A model generated the notes under the pieces. The model did not search any database, was not told where the DNA came from, and saw only the letters and a list, made by a program, of their open reading frames with translations. The position numbers and the translations under genes were made by a program. 64,000 nt of DNA from Acidaminobacter sp. JC074 (lineage in GTDB: Bacteria > Bacillota > Clostridia > Peptostreptococcales > Acidaminobacteraceae): positions 62,001 through 126,000 of the forward strand of contig NZ_VANV01000010.1 in NCBI RefSeq assembly GCF_022496765.1. Direction: 5' to 3'. Positions 51,237-60,499 of the stretch are shown piece by piece. The stretch's first letter is position 1. Each line of letters begins with the position of its first letter.

Positions 51237-53620
51237 AATTTAAATGGACTTTATTCAGAAAAATACAACTCGGCTTAACAGGTGTCCTACTCATGGTCTT
51301 TATTATCATGCAATTAACCATGTCTTACTTTATAAGAGAAGCGGTTTCTAGAAATGAAGAGCAGATTTCTATTCAAACAGCTGTCCTGCTACAAAAGAAC
51401 TTGGGTGTTGTATTTAATGATGCCATTGAAAGTCTTCAGTTTTTAGAAAATCATTATTATGATGTTTCTAGAGGGGATATGGAAATCGATAGAGACCTCT
51501 TTCAACTAACTGAAATTAAGGGGTCTATTCGTAATGCATTTGTAATTTATAATGATGGTTCCTTTATACTAAAGCCAGAGGCAAAAATTCCAATAGATTT
51601 TGATCCGAGAACACGTGATTATTACAAGGCTGCTTATGAATCTAGACAGATACATTGGAGTCAGCCCTATGTAGATATGGCGACTAAAGAACTGGTTATA
51701 ACAAGTGCCATGTACATTCAATTTCAGGATATAGATGGCGTTATAGGTGTTGATATAAATCTAAATGAAATTCCAAATATTTTAAGTGCGTCTCAGATTG
51801 GAGAGACCGGTTATAGTCTACTTGTAAGTGAAGACAATAGGATCATTGCCGATTCAAACTTGGATTTAATCGACAGACCACTTGACGTTATTAATGATCC
51901 TGAGTTTTTAGAGATGGATTTAATTACAGGCATTGCGGCTACAAATAAGGGAACTTATTATTTAAGACGAATCAATCAGTCCAATATGAGATTGATCTCC
52001 TTTTTACCTCATAGTGATGTGTCAAGGAGCGTCAGTTTTTCAACAAGGATGGTATCTGTTCTTTTATTAATTGCTTTTTTCCTAAGTTCCATTTTAACTT
52101 ATTTGATTACTCGTAGAATCATCAAGCCAATCAAAAGATTAGAAGAGACCATGAAGGTTTCTGAAACATCAGATATGATGATTGCTTTAGAGCTTAATAC
52201 CAATGATGAAATCAACACATTGATCACTGGTTATAACACACTTGCTGAACATGTGAATCAACAAAATGAAGAACTGATCACACTATCTAATGAATTGATT
52301 GAATCGGAAAAAGAACTTCAAAAGCAGTACGACAAGGTTTCTGAGCTTGCCTATACAGACCATTTAACTGGCCTGCCAAATAGGGTGAGGTTTGAAGAAG
52401 AGACCAAACGTTACATTAGAGATGAAGAAGATTTCGCCATGATGTACATGGATTTGGACAACTTTAAATACATCAACGATACCTATGGCCATAATTATGG
52501 TGATGTTGTCTTACAGATTATCAGTAAGAGAATCAAGGATTGTTGTGTAAAGAATCACTTTTCCTCAAGAATATCAGGGGATGAATTTGCCATATTGACC
52601 AAACATGTGTCAGAAGAAAAACTCAGTCAAATGGCTTTGAAATTATTAGAGACCATTAGTAAACCTATTTATTACAATGAACTTGAGTTTACTATAACAG
52701 GCACCATAGGTATCAGCCAGTACCCTTATGATGGGAAAAACTATGAGGATCTGCTTTCGAATGCTGATATTGCTGTGCATGAAGCCAAATCTCTGTCTAA
52801 AAACCATTATCTTATTTTCTCGACAGACCTAAGAGATGATATGTTAAATCGTGTCATATTAGAAAACCAACTGTTAAGTGCCATAACCAATGATGAGTTG
52901 TATTTGTCTTATCAACCACTCATAGACTTTAAGAGTAAAAAGGTTTATGGCTTTGAAGCACTATGTAGATGGGAAAATTCACAACTGGGTTTTGTTTCAC
53001 CAGAAGTATTTATACCACTGGCTGAAAAAACTTTGCTCATCAACTCCATAGGCCAGTTTGTCTTAGATGAAGCCATTCGATTTGGTGCAGAACTCAATAA
53101 AGAGACAGGTAGATTTTATGAGATGAATGTCAACGTTTCATTGCTGGAACTTCACCAGGAAGGCTTTGTTGATCAAGTTGTAAGGACTCTAGAAAAGTAC
53201 CACTTCCCAAGTGAGTTTTTAAACATTGAACTTACAGAATCCGTTGCATCGGATTCATCTGTTACCATTAGACAAAGAATAGATAAACTTAGGATGTTGG
53301 GCATCGGCTTATCCATTGATGATTTTGGGTCAGGTTATTCATCACTTAATCAACTGACCAAAATAAATGTCACTCATTTGAAAATTGACAGATTGCTAAT
53401 CGTAGAAGCATCTAAAGACCAAGCGGTTTATCAGCTATTAAGAGGTATTGTTGAGTTTGCCCATATCATTGATTTAAAGGTTATAGCAGAAGGTATTGAA
53501 GATAAACATATGGAAATGCTTATGCTAAAAATGAATATTGACTATGCTCAGGGGTATTTATACTCCAAACCAATAAGAGATCATGAAGTATATGATTACT
53601 TAGAAGTCACTAAAGATTAA
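51233..53620 (+). CDS. Cache-HAMP-GGDEF-EAL cyclic-di-GMP signalling protein
   Basis: A 795-residue protein: membrane segment, extracytoplasmic Cache domain (about 40-270, PRTRDYYKAAYE is the characteristic core), membrane segment, HAMP, GGDEF domain with SGDEF, and EAL domain with GFEALCRW, ELTES, DDFGSGYSSL. The EAL residues look complete, so phosphodiesterase activity is expected; the SGDEF suggests weak or no cyclase activity. It begins with ATGA overlap to DUF1850, linking TAXI ligand binding to cyclic-di-GMP signalling. Confidence 0.92.
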   Translation: MKFKWTLFRKIQLGLTGVLLMVFIIMQLTMSYFIREAVSRNEEQISIQTAVLLQKNLGVVFNDAIESLQFLENHYYDVSRGDMEIDRDLFQLTEIKGSIRNAFVIYNDGSFILKPEAKIPIDFDPRTRDYYKAAYESRQIHWSQPYVDMATKELVITSAMYIQFQDIDGVIGVDINLNEIPNILSASQIGETGYSLLVSEDNRIIADSNLDLIDRPLDVINDPEFLEMDLITGIAATNKGTYYLRRINQSNMRLISFLPHSDVSRSVSFSTRMVSVLLLIAFFLSSILTYLITRRIIKPIKRLEETMKVSETSDMMIALELNTNDEINTLITGYNTLAEHVNQQNEELITLSNELIESEKELQKQYDKVSELAYTDHLTGLPNRVRFEEETKRYIRDEEDFAMMYMDLDNFKYINDTYGHNYGDVVLQIISKRIKDCCVKNHFSSRISGDEFAILTKHVSEEKLSQMALKLLETISKPIYYNELEFTITGTIGISQYPYDGKNYEDLLSNADIAVHEAKSLSKNHYLIFSTDLRDDMLNRVILENQLLSAITNDELYLSYQPLIDFKSKKVYGFEALCRWENSQLGFVSPEVFIPLAEKTLLINSIGQFVLDEAIRFGAELNKETGRFYEMNVNVSLLELHQEGFVDQVVRTLEKYHFPSEFLNIELTESVASDSSVTIRQRIDKLRMLGIGLSIDDFGSGYSSLNQLTKINVTHLKIDRLLIVEASKDQAVYQLLRGIVEFAHIIDLKVIAEGIEDKHMEMLMLKMNIDYAQGYLYSKPIRDHEVYDYLEVTKD

Positions 53621-53642
53621 CATCCTTCGGGATGTTTTTTTT
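53619..53642 (+). terminator. Rho-independent terminator
   Basis: AACATCC (53619-53625), UUCG-type loop TTCG, GGATGTT (53630-53636), then T run to 53642. Confidence 0.92.
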
Positions 53643-53671
53643 GAGGTATTTCGTTTTGAAATAATTATTAT

Positions 53672-53700
53672 CACATTTTGTGTTTAGATTTAATTATACT
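53672..53700 (+). promoter_or_regulatory. Putative operator/promoter of the cobalamin-sensor/RND operon
   Basis: CACA-TTT-TGTG palindrome (53672-53682) lies at the expected -35 position relative to TATACT (53695-53700). The weak -35 and overlapping palindrome would suit control by a DNA-binding repressor, possibly the operon's own first product. Confidence 0.45.
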
Positions 53701-53728
53701 GGGTAGGTATAGATTAAGAGGTGGTCAA

Positions 53729-54523
53729 ATGATTGGAAAAAGAATTAAGGAATTAAGAATATTAAAGCATATAAGTCAAAGTGAGCTGTCAAGAGCTTTG
53801 AATATGAAGCAATCAACAATAGCAAATTATGAAAAAGATACACGTTCTCCAAATTTAGAGACACTTATAGCACTTGCAAGCTACTTTGATGTGACATTAG
53901 ATGACTTAGTGGGTAATGATTTAACAGGAACTGATATCGTAGGTTTATCTGATAAGTTTCTAGATTATTTACTTGTTGATGATATAGACAAGGCTAAATC
54001 GATTGCGCTTAGACTACTTAATCAGACGGACTTAAAAACTGTATACTTCAAGCTCTTTAGATACGCACTTACTAAACTTGGGTGGTTGTGGGAAGTTGGT
54101 GAAATCACCATTTCCCAAGAACATGAAACAAGTTATGAAATTGCAAAGATGATTGGTCAACTTGAAGGCAAATCCAGTCTCCAAAATGACAAGAGCATCA
54201 TAGGCATGGTGGCACCCGGTGAAAAACATACATTTGGTCTACAAATGCTTATGTCACTTCTAAAGGAAGATGGCTTCAAAACAAAATATATAGGTGAAGC
54301 GGTTCCTAAAGATGATTTAACTTCTTATATAAAAGAAGGCAGCTATGACTACTTGATTCTCTCTATTACAAACGAACTGTGGTTAGACAGATTAATGGAC
54401 AGGATCAGTGGTCTAGATAAGATTAAGATTTGCATTGTAGGTTCTGGTGCTAAGAAGCTTGAACTTACTGGCATAGATACATTTGCCACTTATGAAGCAT
54501 GTTTGGAGGCTTTAAATGGATAA
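53729..54523 (+). CDS. XRE helix-turn-helix protein fused to a CarH-like cobalamin-binding domain
   Basis: A 264-residue protein. Residues 1-62 are an HTH_3 domain (QSELSRALNMKQSTIANYEK). Residues about 75-145 match the CarH/LitR helical cap: Trp121-x9-Glu131-His132 (WEVGEITISQEH). Residues about 150-264 form a B12-binding Rossmann domain with E-x-H-x-x-G at Glu165, His167, Gly170. Every motif is offset by ten from CarH (W131, E141, H142, H177), but CarH His132 is Glu122 here. It likely senses adenosyl- or other cobalamin, and maybe light. Start ATG 53729 follows AGAGGTGG; a longer frame from 53678 covers the promoter. It overlaps the RND gene by eight bases. Confidence 0.9.
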   Translation: MIGKRIKELRILKHISQSELSRALNMKQSTIANYEKDTRSPNLETLIALASYFDVTLDDLVGNDLTGTDIVGLSDKFLDYLLVDDIDKAKSIALRLLNQTDLKTVYFKLFRYALTKLGWLWEVGEITISQEHETSYEIAKMIGQLEGKSSLQNDKSIIGMVAPGEKHTFGLQMLMSLLKEDGFKTKYIGEAVPKDDLTSYIKEGSYDYLILSITNELWLDRLMDRISGLDKIKICIVGSGAKKLELTGIDTFATYEACLEALNG

Positions 54524-57500
54524 AAAAGATATAGATGAAAGAAAAGCAAAAATAAATATCTTTGGAAAGACAGCTGGTCTCTTTATTGGTCAGTTTCAAT
54601 TAACGATTTTAGTGATACTACTAATCACGGCCATAGGTATATCTGGACTCTTAAATTTACCAAAAGAATCATTACCTGAGATTGTTTTTCCATCTATTAC
54701 TGTTCAAACTTTCTTCCTTGGAGCTAGTCCTGAGGATGTAGAGAGTTTGGTAACAGAGAAAATAGAAAACAAAGTGAAGGATTTTGATGACATAGAAAGT
54801 CTTGAGTCTGAGTCTAGTTTCGGCTTGTCCATTGTTTCTATTAGTTTCAATGAAGGCGTTGATATCAATCAGAAAAAAATTGAAATTGATAATGCCTTAA
54901 GAGAAATCTCTTTTTCAGATGGGGTCTCAGATCCAAAAACTTTGATATTTACAACATCAGAAATACCGCTTATGAATATCAGTGTTGTAGGGAATTATCC
55001 ACTGTCAGAACTGACTGCGATTACTGAGGAATTAGCAAATGAGATAGAGGCTGTAAGAGGTGTGGATTCCGTTTCGATTGCTGGAGATGTGGAAAGAGAA
55101 ATTGAAGTGGTTATGAATGAATTTCAGATGATGAAATACAATATAACCTTTAACGATGTGAAAAATGCTCTTCAGGGTAAGAACTTTTCAGCACCTATAG
55201 GAGAGTTATCACTTAATGGTGTCAGATACAACTTAAGAGTGGATGAAAGATATACAGCCATTGATGAGATTGAAAATACATTGATTAAAAACAACATCTA
55301 CATCAAAGATATTGCCAGCGTTGTTGATGGCCTTAAGGAGATCTCTACTTACAATAGAACTTATATCAAAGGTGAAGAAGTTTTGCCGTCACTTTTCATT
55401 ACTGTAAATAGAAAGGTAGCCAGTGATGTCATCGGTACAAGTGATGATGTGAAAGAGCTTTTAGAGACAACAAAAGTTTTGCCTATAGATGTCAATGTAT
55501 ATGTTTCTAATGATCTATCTAAAAATGTACAAAGTGATTTAGATAATATTCAAGATTCGGCTTGGTCTGGCCTTTTGGTTGTTATTGTTGTTTTGTTTTT
55601 ATTCATAGGTTTTAAGGAATCTATCATTGTATCTCTTACCATACCACTTTCTTTACTAGGTACCTTAGGTTTGTTATCTTTATTTGATATTACCTTTAAC
55701 ACCTTTGCAATATTGGGTTTAATTGTTGCTCTTGGTTTACTAGTAGACAACTCCATTATTGTCATGGAAAACATAGACCGCTTAAGGAAAAAAGGATTCA
55801 CTGCAAATGAAGCTGCACTTTATGGTACTAACCAAGTTGGTTTGCCGATTTCATCAGCAACCTTAACGACATTGGCTGCATTTTTCCCTTTAGCCATTCT
55901 ACCAGGTATACTGGGCGCTTTTGTCTCAACGATACCAAAGACCATAATGATCACCATATCCGTATCTTTGTTGGTATCACTTGTGATCACACCAAGTCTG
56001 TCTTCTAAGATACTTAAGATGAAAAAAAGGGTACATTTAAATAAGTTTGTAAGAATTGTCCTAGGAACTGGTTTAGTTACTCTACTAAGTTATCTTGCAT
56101 TTAGAGATATAGACAATGTAATGATTACGTACATCATGACCGGCTTGTTTTCTCTCTTGATGCTTCTAAGGATGATTTTTTTAACAGATAAAGGCTTAGA
56201 AGAGACCAGACTTACCAGAAGCTACAGCAAGTTGATAGGATGGATTATTAAGAAGAAAAGAAGAACTGTACTTGTTCTATTTATTGGATTTTCTGTATTG
56301 GGTCTGAGTATTATGAGTATCACTTCTGGACTTTTGAAGATTTCTTTTTTCCCAAAAGGAGAACCAACATCACTTAACATACTTATAGACACACCTGGTG
56401 GCACAACTTTAGAAGATACAGGGAGCATAACAGGTCAACTGGAAACTTACCTAAAAGAAATAGAAGAAGTCACACAATTTTCAACAACCATTGGTGGTAC
56501 TGAAATAGATTCAAGCAGAATTTCTGTTGAGTTAGACACCAGCAAGCGATCGGGCTTTGATATTCTCAACCAGGTAGAAGAATTGTCCAAGAAGATTCCT
56601 GGTGCAACTATTTCTATTCAAACAGTTGTAACGGGACCTCCTGTCGGTAAACCTATTGTTATTAGAATCTTAAGCGATGATTTAAGAGGGGCAGATGTCT
56701 TTTCAAAAGAAGTTGCAACAAATCTAAAAGGCATTCCTGGTGTCTACAACGTTGAATCAAGCGTATCTGTTGGTGTGCCAGAAATACTGATAGATATCAA
56801 TGAAAATAAGGGTCTTAACTATGGTATATCGCCAGTTCAAATTACCAATCAGCTGAGAGGTGAAATAACTGGAGTTGAAGCTACAAGTCTTAGAGAAAAT
56901 GGCCAAGAAATTGATGTCATTTTAAGAAAAGATTTGAATCAAATCACTGATATCTCTCAAGTCGAAAATCTTTTTATAGCAACACCGCTCGGTAATATGC
57001 TGACGCTTTCGAGTTTTTCTGATATTAGCCTACAAAGCGGTTTGTCCAATATAACAAGAAAAGATGGTAAACGAGTAATTACCATAGAGGCTGATCTAAA
57101 AGAAGGTTACAACGTCAATGATGTGGTAAGTGAGTTTAGATCTTCAATTGATATTCCAAATGGTATTGAAATCAAGTATTCAGGTGATGTAGAAGGTATT
57201 GATCAGAATTTCGGCAACTTGTTTCAGAGTATGATTGTAGCTGTATTTCTAGTATTTATTATTTTAACCCTGCAGTTTAGGTCTATAGGCCAACCTTTCA
57301 TTATCCTAACAACACTTCCAATGGCTTTTATAGGGGTCATATGGGGATTGATTATAACAGGTAATGAGTTTGGATTTTATGCCTTTATGGGTTTGGTTGC
57401 TCTAATTGGTATAGCTGTAAATGATGCCATTGTACTAATTGATTATATCAACCAATTAAAAAGTCAAGGTTATACGATTATAGATGCCATCATAGAGGCT

Positions 57501-57704
57501 GGTGAAACCAGATTTAATCCAGTTTTGGCAACGACACTGACAACAATAAGTGGTGTATTACCACTGGCTTTTAAGGAGAGTTACTATGCTCAGTTCAGCT
57601 TCTCTTTGATCTTTGGTTTGATGGTAACTACCATTTTGACACTTATATTTATTCCAACCATTTATAGGTTGTTTAGCAAAAACAGAAAGGCGGTTAAGTC
57701 ATGA
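54516..57704 (+). CDS. RND efflux pump inner-membrane transporter (HAE1/AcrB-like)
   Basis: A 1062-residue transporter with the AcrB layout: membrane segment 1, first porter domain, membrane segments 2-6 (GLLVDNSIIVMENIDRLR in the proton-relay helix), 7, second porter domain, and 8-12 (NDAIVLIDYINQLK). Substrates are drugs, lipophilic compounds or lipids. It overlaps the preceding regulator gene by eight bases and the adaptor gene by four, making one translational unit. No outer-membrane channel gene is present, consistent with a single-membrane cell. Confidence 0.94.
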   Translation: MDKKDIDERKAKINIFGKTAGLFIGQFQLTILVILLITAIGISGLLNLPKESLPEIVFPSITVQTFFLGASPEDVESLVTEKIENKVKDFDDIESLESESSFGLSIVSISFNEGVDINQKKIEIDNALREISFSDGVSDPKTLIFTTSEIPLMNISVVGNYPLSELTAITEELANEIEAVRGVDSVSIAGDVEREIEVVMNEFQMMKYNITFNDVKNALQGKNFSAPIGELSLNGVRYNLRVDERYTAIDEIENTLIKNNIYIKDIASVVDGLKEISTYNRTYIKGEEVLPSLFITVNRKVASDVIGTSDDVKELLETTKVLPIDVNVYVSNDLSKNVQSDLDNIQDSAWSGLLVVIVVLFLFIGFKESIIVSLTIPLSLLGTLGLLSLFDITFNTFAILGLIVALGLLVDNSIIVMENIDRLRKKGFTANEAALYGTNQVGLPISSATLTTLAAFFPLAILPGILGAFVSTIPKTIMITISVSLLVSLVITPSLSSKILKMKKRVHLNKFVRIVLGTGLVTLLSYLAFRDIDNVMITYIMTGLFSLLMLLRMIFLTDKGLEETRLTRSYSKLIGWIIKKKRRTVLVLFIGFSVLGLSIMSITSGLLKISFFPKGEPTSLNILIDTPGGTTLEDTGSITGQLETYLKEIEEVTQFSTTIGGTEIDSSRISVELDTSKRSGFDILNQVEELSKKIPGATISIQTVVTGPPVGKPIVIRILSDDLRGADVFSKEVATNLKGIPGVYNVESSVSVGVPEILIDINENKGLNYGISPVQITNQLRGEITGVEATSLRENGQEIDVILRKDLNQITDISQVENLFIATPLGNMLTLSSFSDISLQSGLSNITRKDGKRVITIEADLKEGYNVNDVVSEFRSSIDIPNGIEIKYSGDVEGIDQNFGNLFQSMIVAVFLVFIILTLQFRSIGQPFIILTTLPMAFIGVIWGLIITGNEFGFYAFMGLVALIGIAVNDAIVLIDYINQLKSQGYTIIDAIIEAGETRFNPVLATTLTTISGVLPLAFKESYYAQFSFSLIFGLMVTTILTLIFIPTIYRLFSKNRKAVKS

Positions 57705-58768
57705 AATACATTGTAATAATAATGATGACACTTTTAATATTAACCGGTTGTTCAACAGAAGCAAGACAAACAGAAAGTCCATCCCTGACAGCTGTTCATG
57801 CCGTTAATATGAAATATGACCAAGTTGAAAAAACATACATCAGTATTGGGGAAGCTGTTCCTAACAATCAAATAGATATTTATGCAACGGGTGATGTTGA
57901 TTTGATCTTAAAATCTGTTGGTGAGCCGGTTATAAGTGATGAAACTTTACTTTTATTAGAAGATGATAATGTTACGGCATCTTATTTAGCGAGTGAAAGT
58001 CAGCTTAGAACCATTAGAGATAATCTAAAATCACAATACGATCAATCTAAGTTGGATTTTGAAAATCAAGACAAGTTGTTCACAGCTGGTATTATTACAA
58101 AATCACAGTATGACCAGTCTGAAAACCAAATGAATAGCCTGTACAGACAGTATCTAGATGCCAATACCAACTATAGGAATCAGGTTAAGAATCTAAAAGA
58201 GTCTGTAAATGACAAGGCTTTGGTAAGTCCTATCGATGGCACGGTTGCAGCTATATATGTCAGTGAAGGTGAAAGTCTTTCAAATCGCCTAGCTATTTCA
58301 GTGGTAGACAAATCTAAAGTCTTTATAAAAACCTTTATATCTAGTGATTTAAAGAGACTTCTGGAAATCGGTGATTCGGTTACCATCTATGTGGATGGCG
58401 ATAGAGACGAGCCACATAAGGGCTTGATCTCTAAAATCAACGAGATACCGGATTCACAAACTAAGTTGTTTGAAATTCATATAGAAGCAGCAGACTCCTA
58501 TGATTATATAATTGGTGAATATACTGAGATTGAATACATTGTATCTACTTATATGGCCTATATGGTGCCTACGAGCTCGATCGTTAGAAGCAACACAGAA
58601 TCTTATGTTTATCTTTTAGAAGATGATTCTGTAGAAAAAGTGAGGGTGACAACAGGTCTATCAAAGGATGACTGGATAGAAGTAGGGGAAATTAATCAAG
58701 TGAAAAGAGTACTTATCAGAGGACAGAACAATGTTGTAGACGGTGAAAAGGTTCAAGAAATAGAATAG
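57701..58768 (+). CDS. RND/HlyD family periplasmic adaptor lipoprotein
   Basis: A 355-residue membrane-fusion protein with Cys17 in the lipobox (LTGC). The lipoyl half-motifs flank a helical hairpin (about 95-165, LRTIRDNLKSQYDQSKLDF), followed by SPIDGTVAAIYVSEGES and the beta-barrel. It links the RND pump to the outside or stabilises it. It follows RND with ATGA overlap, so it belongs to the cobalamin-sensor operon. Confidence 0.92.
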   Translation: MKYIVIIMMTLLILTGCSTEARQTESPSLTAVHAVNMKYDQVEKTYISIGEAVPNNQIDIYATGDVDLILKSVGEPVISDETLLLLEDDNVTASYLASESQLRTIRDNLKSQYDQSKLDFENQDKLFTAGIITKSQYDQSENQMNSLYRQYLDANTNYRNQVKNLKESVNDKALVSPIDGTVAAIYVSEGESLSNRLAISVVDKSKVFIKTFISSDLKRLLEIGDSVTIYVDGDRDEPHKGLISKINEIPDSQTKLFEIHIEAADSYDYIIGEYTEIEYIVSTYMAYMVPTSSIVRSNTESYVYLLEDDSVEKVRVTTGLSKDDWIEVGEINQVKRVLIRGQNNVVDGEKVQEIE

Positions 58769-58788
58769 ACATAATAAGAAGGTGGCTC

Positions 58789-60495
58789 ATGAAAAAAGAT
58801 AGGGTATTTACTGGCATCATTACAGGTGCCAAAGAGGTTATGAATCATAAAACACAGCTTAATAAAATCAATGTTTTTCCAGTCGCAGACGGTGATACTG
58901 GTAGCAATCTCTATTCAACTATGCAGAGTATTATTACACACTCAGAAGAAAAATCCACCTTGAAGTTGACCTTAAAATCAGTAGCTGAAGCGGCCCTTGT
59001 AGGCGCTAGAGGCAACTCCGGCATCATATTCGCTCAGTATTTCCAAGGTTTTTCAGAGGGGATTGATGAAGATGAAATGAATGAAAAGAATTTGTTAGAC
59101 GCAAGCTTCAATGGTCTGAACTATGCTTATGATGCTGTTGAAGTCCCCGTTGAAGGGACCATACTAACCATCATGCGTGTCTTTCATGATGCATTAAGAG
59201 ACTACGATTTTGATAGTTTCGAACAGTCATTAGAGAATGCTTATCATCATGTACTTCATGCTGTTGAAAAGACAACTGAACAGCTAAAAGTCCTTAAAAA
59301 GGCTTCTGTTGTAGATTCAGGTGCAAGAGGCTTTCAAATGTTTCTGAAGGGCTTCATCAAGGGCCTTAAGGGAGAACTTGTACTAGTGGAAGAAGAAAGC
59401 GTTCCTGAAATACAAGCTGTTCATGAGGATGATTTCAATTATAGATACTGTACGGAAGCTTTAATCAAAACAAAGGAAGAACATCTAAAAGACCTGATAG
59501 GATATCTGGGTGATTCTTTAATCGTAGCTGGAAATGACCATACTAAACGCGTTCATATTCATACAGATGAACCATCTAGGGTTTTTGACATACTTTCAAA
59601 AACCGGGACAATTTTAGAGCAGAAGGTAGACGATATGAAGTTGCAGTATGATATGGTTCACCATAGAAAGTACAAGCGTGTTATTGTAACTGACTCAATT
59701 GCAGATATACCTCTAGACATCCTTGATGAGGAGCAAGTTCAAATGATCCACCTTTCCTTGTTAATAGGGGAGGAATCTTATTTTGATAAATTAACCATAG
59801 AAAATGAACGTGTTTTAAGTCTGGCTCATTTAAAGCCGACATCAACTTTGCCGTCAGAAAAACAGATAAAAAACTTGTATCAATACCTTCAATCTTATTA
59901 TGATGAAATTATTGTATTGTGTGTTTCAAGAGATTTAAGTGGAACGTATGGATTGATGAAAAGACTTGCTAAAGATCTAGACAATGTCCATGTTATTGAT
60001 ACCATGCAAAACTCTGTTGCCCAAGGTCTTCTTGTCCATCAGTGTATTGATTACTTAAAAGACGGCATGGCTACAAGTGAGATTTTACGTCATATATCTA
60101 AGGATATAGAAAACGCTAAAATCCTTGTGAAGGTAGATTCATTAGATCCTATGATACGTTCTGGTCGATTGAGTGTTAGGATGGGGTCGTTTGTAAAAAG
60201 AATAGGTATCAAGCCTATTGTTACTTTAAGAGATGGAAAGGGCTCGATTGAAACTGTCGGCCTTAATCGTAAAAAAGCACTCAAGAAACTTATATTACAC
60301 GTAGAAAAGATCAAACACCGACATAAGATAAAGAAATTAGCCCTTTGTTATGTGGACGACTCATCAGAAATTCATGATTTAAGAAGGCAATTAGAATCCC
60401 TTGGTATTCAAGTGGATTATGTGGTTAAGTCTTCTGCAATCATTGCAAACGGTGCAGGTAAAGGTGCTCTTGCCCTTGCCTATATAAAGGAGTGA
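58789..60495 (+). CDS. Fused DAK2 (FakA-like)/DegV (FakB-like) protein
   Basis: A 568-residue fusion. Residues 1-200 form a DhaL/DAK2 nucleotide-binding kinase domain (ADGDTGSN at 33-40, GARGNSGII near 73-81). A middle segment follows, and residues about 283-565 form a DegV fatty-acid-binding domain (VTDSIADIP, TSTLPSEKQI, SRDLSGTY). In most Bacillota the FakA kinase and the FakB carrier are separate; here both are on one chain, suggesting intramolecular phosphorylation of a bound fatty acid. It starts 20 bases after the adaptor gene without a terminator between. Confidence 0.9.
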   Translation: MKKDRVFTGIITGAKEVMNHKTQLNKINVFPVADGDTGSNLYSTMQSIITHSEEKSTLKLTLKSVAEAALVGARGNSGIIFAQYFQGFSEGIDEDEMNEKNLLDASFNGLNYAYDAVEVPVEGTILTIMRVFHDALRDYDFDSFEQSLENAYHHVLHAVEKTTEQLKVLKKASVVDSGARGFQMFLKGFIKGLKGELVLVEEESVPEIQAVHEDDFNYRYCTEALIKTKEEHLKDLIGYLGDSLIVAGNDHTKRVHIHTDEPSRVFDILSKTGTILEQKVDDMKLQYDMVHHRKYKRVIVTDSIADIPLDILDEEQVQMIHLSLLIGEESYFDKLTIENERVLSLAHLKPTSTLPSEKQIKNLYQYLQSYYDEIIVLCVSRDLSGTYGLMKRLAKDLDNVHVIDTMQNSVAQGLLVHQCIDYLKDGMATSEILRHISKDIENAKILVKVDSLDPMIRSGRLSVRMGSFVKRIGIKPIVTLRDGKGSIETVGLNRKKALKKLILHVEKIKHRHKIKKLALCYVDDSSEIHDLRRQLESLGIQVDYVVKSSAIIANGAGKGALALAYIKE

Positions 60496-60499
60496 TACC

